In this document: in pieces, positions 61,738 through 64,000 of the stretch
Layout of the letters: every line of letters begins with the position of its first letter
Position numbering within the stretch: the stretch's first letter is position 1
Program-made: the position numbers and the translations under genes
Notes under the pieces: model-generated
What the model was told of the DNA's origin: nothing
What the model saw: only the letters and a program-made list of their open reading frames with translations
Databases searched by the model: none
Source: Bryopsis sp. KO-2023
Lineage: Eukaryota; Chlorophyta; Ulvophyceae; Bryopsidales; Bryopsidaceae
Length of the DNA: 64,000 nucleotides
Assembly: GCA_030272585.1 (NCBI GenBank)
Contig: BSYQ01000011.1
Span: 3,224,001 to 3,288,000, forward strand
Reading direction: 5' to 3'

Positions 61738-62203
61738 CAGAGATAGGACTTTCCGGTTACGGTACCGTAAACCGTACCGTAACCCCACTCCGGTCACTTA
61801 CGGTTACGGTAGTTACGGTCCGGACCGGAGTGGTTTTCGTGCTCGGAACCGGACCACCGTACCACTCCGTACTGCTCCGGTACCGGACCGTACCGACCGT
61901 AACCACCGTACCAACCGTAAACCGTAAATAGTAACCCCCGCAGGGTCCCGAGAACCCAAAGGAACCCAGGGGGATTCGAACCCACGACCTTACAGACTAC
62001 AGCCTAACGCTTTAACACTGAACCACACTACTTCACGATGATTTAGGGGCTACCGTAGCTATACCGTACCTGTTCCGTACCGTAAAAACAACATATTACT
62101 CCGGTTACGGTACGGAGTTACGGCCGTAATACGGAACCGTAACTCGACCGTAACCGGACCGGACCGTAGCCGGACCAGAATTTTGGCCCAAGTCCTATCT
62201 CTG
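61738..62203. mobile_element. Non-autonomous hAT-type element, 466 bp
   Basis: Perfect 14-bp inverted ends (CAGAGATAGGACTT / AAGTCCTATCTCTG) and a perfect 8-bp target duplication TCCTCCGG (61730-61737 and 62204-62211) are the hallmarks of hAT elements. The interior is repeated GGTTACGGTACCGTA palindromes around a tRNA-like core. No transposase. Confidence 0.88.
61961..62033 (-). other. tRNA-like core of the hAT element
   Basis: On the minus strand: A-box-like GTGTGGTTCAGTGTTAAAGC, then a possible GTA anticodon segment (CTGTAGTC) and B box GGGTTCGAATCCC. It resembles the cores of the GATC element in the stretch AAGCGTTA and around the B box. Confidence 0.5.
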
Positions 62204-63146
62204 TCCTCCGGTATTCCCAGAGTATCCAAAATTGCATTCTTCGTCAGGCTTGGTGGGGGTGAAAGCCTTTCTTGTATGTATGATTCCCACTGATCGAGGT
62301 CATCCCTCCTCGCATCGTACAATCCCTCAGTGGTTTCCCTGACTCCTTCCAGCCTTGTGTTCACTCTCTCCCACTGCTCGCACTGAACGTCATAATCCTC
62401 CAATTGTTTTCCTTCAATCTCCCCCAGACGACGTTGCAACAGACGATCTTCCTGCTCAGCCACTATCTCTCTCGACTTCACATGGTTGGTCAGGGACTCA
62501 ATCATATGGGTCGTATATTTCTGGTTCGCCCTTATCGTCTTGGTCACCGACTGGAAAGCGTTGTCCACGCGCTCGTCCAAATCCCGCCTGACGCGTCTCA
62601 CAGCATCGTCCACCACTGTTGCGAGTAAATCTGTGTTTGCGTGCGCTTTGTGGAGTTCCTGGTGAAGGGATTGGTTGAGCACGTTGATTCGATTCCCAAC
62701 ATCGCTTTGCACTTGGGCGACTTGGGCGACAGCACTATCCACCCGTGCGACTCGTTGCTCGACGTCCACGGCCAGATTTTGTTGTATATTCTGAACGTTC
62801 TGAACGAATATATTCCCTTGGCCGGGGTTCGGCTGACCCCCGTTTCCGTTTGGCCTTTCGTCGTGATTGTGATGCAAGGGGACATGGTCCGCCACCATGT
62901 CTTCGATATCTTCATCGGCCTCCAACATACGAGGATCGTTCAGAGCGAGGGCAAGGTCGTCCATGTTTGACCCGATTTTCGATTTCTGGCTCCTTTGGTT
63001 TTGAACGGGAGGATGTTAGCGCGTGAGGCGAGTGCAGTGGCAATAGGGAGCGTTCTGGAGATATGCCTGGCAGCGGAGCCAACCAATGCTCCGAAACCAG
63101 TTGTTATGGCCAAACGCGAGTTCCGACCCTCGCGGCACAATGCAAC

Positions 63147-64000
63147 CAGGGTTTGCTAGTAGATTGGCTAGTAGGCTGAAAAGTGGATATTTTCTATTAA
63201 TACCTACTGACTAGTTACATAATTATATATATCAAAAAAGAAACTGGGCGACAGTTGATATAGGCCCTAAGACCTTCGAAACACAGGCGCTCCCCCTTAG
63301 GGAAGCTACAGGTTACTAGCAAGAATAATTTTTACTTTACTCTCCCTTGCTCAAATCCTCTCAGTCCCACTCGCAATCCAGGTCCCTGACAATCAAGGTC
63401 GACATTAACCCAACACTTGATCCAATGTCGCCATCCCTTGATATCGGTCGCTAAAAGCGTTTTGGCCTGTATTTTGAGTGAGCCTCCCCGGAGGTAGAAC
63501 TGACCCTAGACCCGTTCTGCGAACCGTCGTAGTTCTGGTCAATAGATAAAAGTACTACCCGTTCGTAGGAAAAGACTGGGATCTGTTCCAGATTTTTCCA
63601 CAAGTTCTGCTTGGCAGTTTTTATCTCAAGTCAGCTTGGTATCCCTTTGTGGATAGTTCTCCAAGTAGACTTCCTTTACTTAATATGTCTCTTCTCGCGA
63701 GAAAGATAGTATCAAGCAAAGACTAACCAGAGTGGACATGACCCCTACTTAGGTTCGGGTTCTCCGTTGGGTCTTAGTCTTTTTCTTAGTCTTTTCCGTA
63801 GTCTTTTCCTTAGACTGGGTCCTCTGTCTGTTCTCCGGTTTGTTGGCTAAGTATTCCTTGAGCAAGTCCTGAGCATTGGCCAGGTGGCTCTCTGGCTCCC
63901 AGGTGGCTTCCATCAAGTCGTAACCCTTCCACAGAACCAGGTACTCCTTTCGAGTAGTGCCCCGGTCTCTGAGGATGCGTTCGACCTCGAACTCGATGGT
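63147..64000 (-). mobile_element. Edge of a second chromodomain Gypsy retroelement (fossil, continues past window)
   Basis: From the right edge down to a stop at 63749 the minus strand encodes the C-terminus of a Gypsy polyprotein: a chromodomain (KEYLVLWKGYDLMEATWEPE) and a basic Lys/Thr tail. The 600 bp below it would be its 3' end and LTR. It abuts the cut-short 5' LTR of the first element. Only the end lies in this window. Confidence 0.75.

Larger units (their letters stand above)
60377..62964 (-). mobile_element. Gag side of the Gypsy element
   Basis: Contains a coiled-coil N-terminal part (from 62964 down), a Gly/Asp/Arg-rich linker and a retrotransposon Gag core with the family's 'W...Ar.W......' type segments (WVKILPAYLGGAASRWMALV) near 60900. 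A hAT insertion (61738-62203) lies within it. Confidence 0.8.
55077..63146 (-). mobile_element. Ty3/Gypsy chromodomain LTR retroelement (fossil, interrupted by two insertions)
   Basis: On the minus strand the parts run: 5' LTR remnant (63102-63146), a primer-site-like TGGTTTCGGAGC just inside it, gag region, pol, polypurine tract (just beyond 55233), 3' LTR (55077-55233). The first 45 bp of the 3' LTR's outer end recur at 63102-63146, which ties the two ends to one element. Two later DNA-element insertions sit in the gag side (59350-60376 and 61738-62203). It is not whole: its 5' LTR is cut short next to a second retroelement and its gag side is split by the insertions. Pol looks largely intact, so the copy is probably young. 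Confidence 0.85.

Overview
The window is nuclear DNA from an intron-rich, single-celled photosynthetic eukaryote. The evidence is GT-AG introns with T-rich 3' ends, a gene for a thylakoid-lumen protein, and a gene for an axonemal-dynein assembly factor (so motile flagella are expected). I cannot place the lineage. The lumen protein has a plastid/thylakoid leader, but no ER signal peptide is visible in front of it.

From 1 to 27.4 kb lie ordinary host genes: a partial nucleotidyltransferase-like gene (left edge), a 14-exon leucine-rich-repeat membrane protein without a kinase (2.5-6.9 kb), a large helical-repeat organelle-type protein (7.9-10.5 kb, minus), a DNAAF4/DYX1C1-like gene (11.3-13.3 kb), a thylakoid-lumen TLP15/TPM-like gene (13.7-16.0 kb, minus), a second helical-repeat protein ending in a RAP domain (17.0-19.6 kb), a secreted lipocalin (20.8-23.0 kb) and a small tail-anchored coiled-coil protein (26.5-27.4 kb).

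From 30.07 to 53.71 kb I read one giant plus-strand gene of about 117 exons. It begins with a signal peptide and then encodes only cysteine-rich modules, for a secreted protein of about 3,370-3,390 residues. Its centre is an array of 100 nearly identical 177-bp units. Each unit is one 81-nt, phase-0 exon (27 residues, six cysteines, cystine-knot-like spacing) plus one intron of about 96 nt. The array carries satellite-like higher-order repeats of 14 units (2,478-2,479 bp) and 6 units (1,062 bp), so it is a coding satellite. This is the most unusual system in the window.

From 54 to 64 kb lies a mobile-element cluster. It holds a short TIR element, a Ty3/Gypsy chromodomain retroelement on the minus strand carrying two later DNA-element insertions, and the edge of a second chromodomain retroelement. 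One insertion is a 466-bp non-autonomous hAT with a perfect 8-bp target duplication. The other is a 1,027-bp TIR element. Both carry tRNA-like cores embedded in simple palindromic sequence.
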